Part shown: positions 62,457-64,000 of the stretch, in pieces | Numbering within the stretch: position 1 is the stretch's first letter | Layout of the letters: each line of letters begins with the position of its first letter | DNA from: Candidatus Endobugula sp. | GTDB lineage: Bacteria > Pseudomonadota > Gammaproteobacteria > Pseudomonadales > Cellvibrionaceae | DNA length: 64,000 nt | Direction: 5' to 3' | Assembly: GCA_020628895.1 (NCBI GenBank) | Contig: JAHDEM010000003.1 | Location: forward strand, 17,748 to 81,747 | Made by a program: the position numbers and the translations under genes | Notes under the pieces: generated by a model | The model's input: only the letters and a program-made list of their open reading frames with translations | Databases searched by the model: none | Told to the model about the DNA's origin: nothing

Positions 62457-62975
62457 ATGGAAATACAATTAAACAAATCACAACTTATAGAATGGCTAGG
62501 GTCAGGGCTTTCTATAAGTATAATTTCATTATCGGTAATTTCTGATGTGAGGGAAGTACATTCTAATATTTCATCTCCCATTCAAGTCTATCAAGCCATC
62601 CAACAACACTCTTCATATTTTAAAGACGGCACATACCTAGTTAACTACGAAGAAACCGAGACAAATGAAGAGGAAATAGATTATTCAAATTATGCATATG
62701 CTTTTACACTTCTTGTAAAAATTACGAACGGCCCTATAACTGGCGGCTACCTTAAACTTAAAGAAGCACTTGCTAATTTTGAATATATTCAAGATGTTAA
62801 CCGTGAATCTTTTGGTTATTCTGGGTATTTCCTAGTAAGAACGCCTAGCGATCCATTAGAATACAAAAAACTTAGAGAAGTCTTAACTGCTCACTCTACA
62901 ATGTTCTCACTTCCAGAAAACGGAGCATCAGAGCATATATGTAATTTTATACAAGGCGGTGGTCTAGGTCTGTGA
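62457..62975 (+). CDS. Hypothetical protein, about 172 aa
   Basis: Not recognised. Start uncertain: ATG 62457 is used; the tracked TTG 62448 is three codons earlier. There is a hydrophobic stretch near residues 15-35 (GSGLSISIISLSVISDV), an acidic middle (ETETNEEEIDYSNYAYAF) and a C-terminal part with GYSGYFLVRTPSDPLEYKKLREVL. No signal peptide. Its stop codon is immediately followed by an attC-like site, so it could be the ORF of an integron gene cassette. Confidence 0.55.
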   Translation: MEIQLNKSQLIEWLGSGLSISIISLSVISDVREVHSNISSPIQVYQAIQQHSSYFKDGTYLVNYEETETNEEEIDYSNYAYAFTLLVKITNGPITGGYLKLKEALANFEYIQDVNRESFGYSGYFLVRTPSDPLEYKKLREVLTAHSTMFSLPENGASEHICNFIQGGGLGL

Positions 62976-63030
62976 ATATAACAAGGTTGTCAATCAGACG
63001 CCTTTTTCGTTGCTTACAACGGCGTTAGAA
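62976..63030 (+). other. attC-like integron recombination site
   Basis: Starts ATATAACAAGGTTGTCAATC and ends ACAACGGCGTTAGAA, 55 bp. R'' (ATATAAC) and R' (GTTAGAA) share the TAAC/GTTA core. L''-type GTTGT (62986-62990) pairs with ACAAC (63016-63020), each separated from its R box by 3 bases. The TAACAA...TCAA...GACGCC...TTCG...GCGTTAGA pattern parallels the aadA1 attC site. It begins right at the stop codon of one ORF, and the next ORF starts 5 bp after its end, as at a cassette junction. R boxes deviate by one base each from RYYYAAC/GTTRRRY. Confidence 0.6.
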
Positions 63031-63034
63031 TTTT

Positions 63035-63781
63035 ATGGAACATCCCGAAATTAAGAAGCTTTATAAGTATCGTGCGTTTAATGAATTCTCATTGAGAATG
63101 CTTGTGAATCGAGAAATGTGGGTTGCGAAACCGGCGAGCTTCAATGATCCCTTTGATTGCGCCTTAACTCCTGGAAGCCCGAAGACCACTGTTGATCAAT
63201 TGCATCAGATTAATAATCTTATTAGAGAGCTTTATGAACCAGAAGAAGCCGAGAAGCAAATTAGAGAGATTGTTGAGAGGAATCATCTTAAACCCGTCAA
63301 GGAAGTAGAAGATAAATCCATCGAAAAACATATGTTTGAAGCGAGAGAATCAGGTGTATTCTCATTAAGTGAAAAAAACAATGACATACTTATGTGGTCT
63401 CACTACGCGAACAACCATACAGGCTTTTGTATCGAATTTGAGAGAAAGGATATTAAGAGTAATTTTCTAAGCCATTTTATGTGTAGAAAGGTTGAATATA
63501 CTGTTGAGTATCCGAACCTACATCGGATCATAGATTTGCCAGATGTTAACTTATTTACTAAAGCTGACGGCTGGAAGTACGAGTCTGAATGGAGGCTTGT
63601 GACTAAACAAGGAAATACTACCCTACCTCTGCCAGCGCCAATTACAGCTATATACTTTGGTCTTCGCTCTAGCGATGACAGTATCAAAACAGTAAAGAAT
63701 ATCTTCTCAAAAGAACAAATCAAATTTTATAGAGCAAGCTGTAAACAAGGGGAGTTTGCAATTGAATTCATGGAAATCTAA
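63035..63781 (+). CDS. DUF2971 domain-containing protein
   Basis: 248 aa. DUF2971 layout: KLYKYRAFNEFSLRMLVNREMWVAKPASFNDPFDC at the N-terminus, GVFSLSEKNNDILMWSHYANNHTGFCIEFE in the middle, and KYESEWRLV near the C-terminus. No signal peptide. The family's biochemistry is unknown; members are common in accessory and mobile regions. It lies directly after the attC-like site. Confidence 0.9.
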   Translation: MEHPEIKKLYKYRAFNEFSLRMLVNREMWVAKPASFNDPFDCALTPGSPKTTVDQLHQINNLIRELYEPEEAEKQIREIVERNHLKPVKEVEDKSIEKHMFEARESGVFSLSEKNNDILMWSHYANNHTGFCIEFERKDIKSNFLSHFMCRKVEYTVEYPNLHRIIDLPDVNLFTKADGWKYESEWRLVTKQGNTTLPLPAPITAIYFGLRSSDDSIKTVKNIFSKEQIKFYRASCKQGEFAIEFMEI

Positions 63782-63835
63782 CAATTAAAGGGGTAGGCTC
63801 CTTTTCTATTAAAATTTTAATTAAAGGACTACATA

Positions 63836-64000
63836 ATGAAAATTTTTTTTCTTACTTTATTCATTACATCAATAATCTCGAACTACACATTCGCGGATCA
63901 ATATAAATCTTGTGTTGGCGAAATCACTGCTGTTGACGACATACTTCATGGTTATGCAAATGTTTCGGGTGGCTTGTTGTTGATAACCTTAAATAGTTCG
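63836..64000 (+). CDS. Small exported protein, N-terminal part (runs off window)
   Basis: 55 codons seen, open to the window end. Signal peptide MKIFFLTLFITSIISNYTFA, cleaved before DQYKSC. The mature start (CVGEITAVDDILHGYANVSGG then LLLITLNSS) resembles the layout of the 99-aa exported protein at 61885. AAAGGACT precedes the ATG. Too little is visible to name a family. Confidence 0.6.
   Translation, partial: MKIFFLTLFITSIISNYTFADQYKSCVGEITAVDDILHGYANVSGGLLLITLNSS

Noticed and set aside
63775-63835. Second attC site after the DUF2971 gene
   Set aside because: ATCTAAC fits the R'' consensus, but no matching GTTRRRY or L-box pair follows before the next gene; only an ATTAAAATTTTAAT palindrome is present.
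1-64000. tRNA or rRNA genes, and riboswitches before serA, gshA or purE
   Set aside because: None was seen on reading the intergenic regions; only 6S RNA had clear RNA-gene features.

Overview
The window is a chromosomal segment of a gammaproteobacterium, probably a marine one. The placement rests on gene order: ubiA-phoB-phoR, dsbB next to rsd, yrfG-hslR-hslO-pckA, zapA-6S RNA-fau, purE-purK, hisB-hisH-hisA and a full gspC-to-gspN block. AT-rich intergenic DNA and the protein sequences fit a free-living aquatic lineage near Cellvibrionales/Oceanospirillales. That finer placement is inference and was not computed.

Region by region. 1-6.2 kb is a phosphate block: a Pho-box-controlled pstS, a methyltransferase, a FemAB-like acyltransferase, and phoR/phoB with their own Pho box. 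6.2-11.3 kb holds ubiA, an FKBP lipoprotein, a WD40-like lipoprotein, rsd, dsbB and a FliL-like exported protein. 11.3-13.9 kb is gshA with a membrane-anchored LuxR-type protein and a small Pro-rich protein. 14.2-25.8 kb is a complete type II secretion operon, gspC to gspN, followed by a convergent lipoprotein. 26.4-26.65 kb is a 258-bp MITE-like element with terminal inverted repeats. 26.7-31.8 kb carries a PAS-GGDEF cyclase paired with a CheC-like protein, tex, a DUF4156 lipoprotein and a GNAT protein. 32-35.9 kb is pckA-hslO-hslR-yrfG. 36-39.5 kb is cysQ, a ZapB-like coiled coil, zapA, 6S RNA, fau, an untracked 47-aa membrane protein and rpiA. 39.7-43.1 kb is a YHS protein, photolyase and serA. 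43.3-47.3 kb is a His/Pro/Lys-rich two-component system followed by a dihaem cytochrome c peroxidase-like lipoprotein. 47.2-52.6 kb holds a peptidoglycan-binding membrane protein, DUF427, an esterase, a cupin and purE-purK. 52.7-61.5 kb holds AsmA, hisB-hisH-hisA (no hisF here), a GNAT protein, a Cof phosphatase, hemH, a metallopeptidase, a DUF6435 protein and a NIPSNAP protein.

The last 2.1 kb is different: small exported proteins, an unrecognised ORF and a DUF2971 protein. An attC-like site lies between the unrecognised ORF and the DUF2971 gene, exactly where an integron cassette junction would be. This may be the edge of a cassette array running past position 64000.

The main points for a second look are: the attC-like junction; the MITE and its 16-17-bp terminal motif scattered at five further loci, three of them touching a stop codon; two genes whose conserved N-termini seem to need non-ATG/GTG/TTG starts (CTG for the FemAB-like protein, ATC for fau just after 6S RNA); and a perfect 18-bp-arm palindrome before the two-component system.
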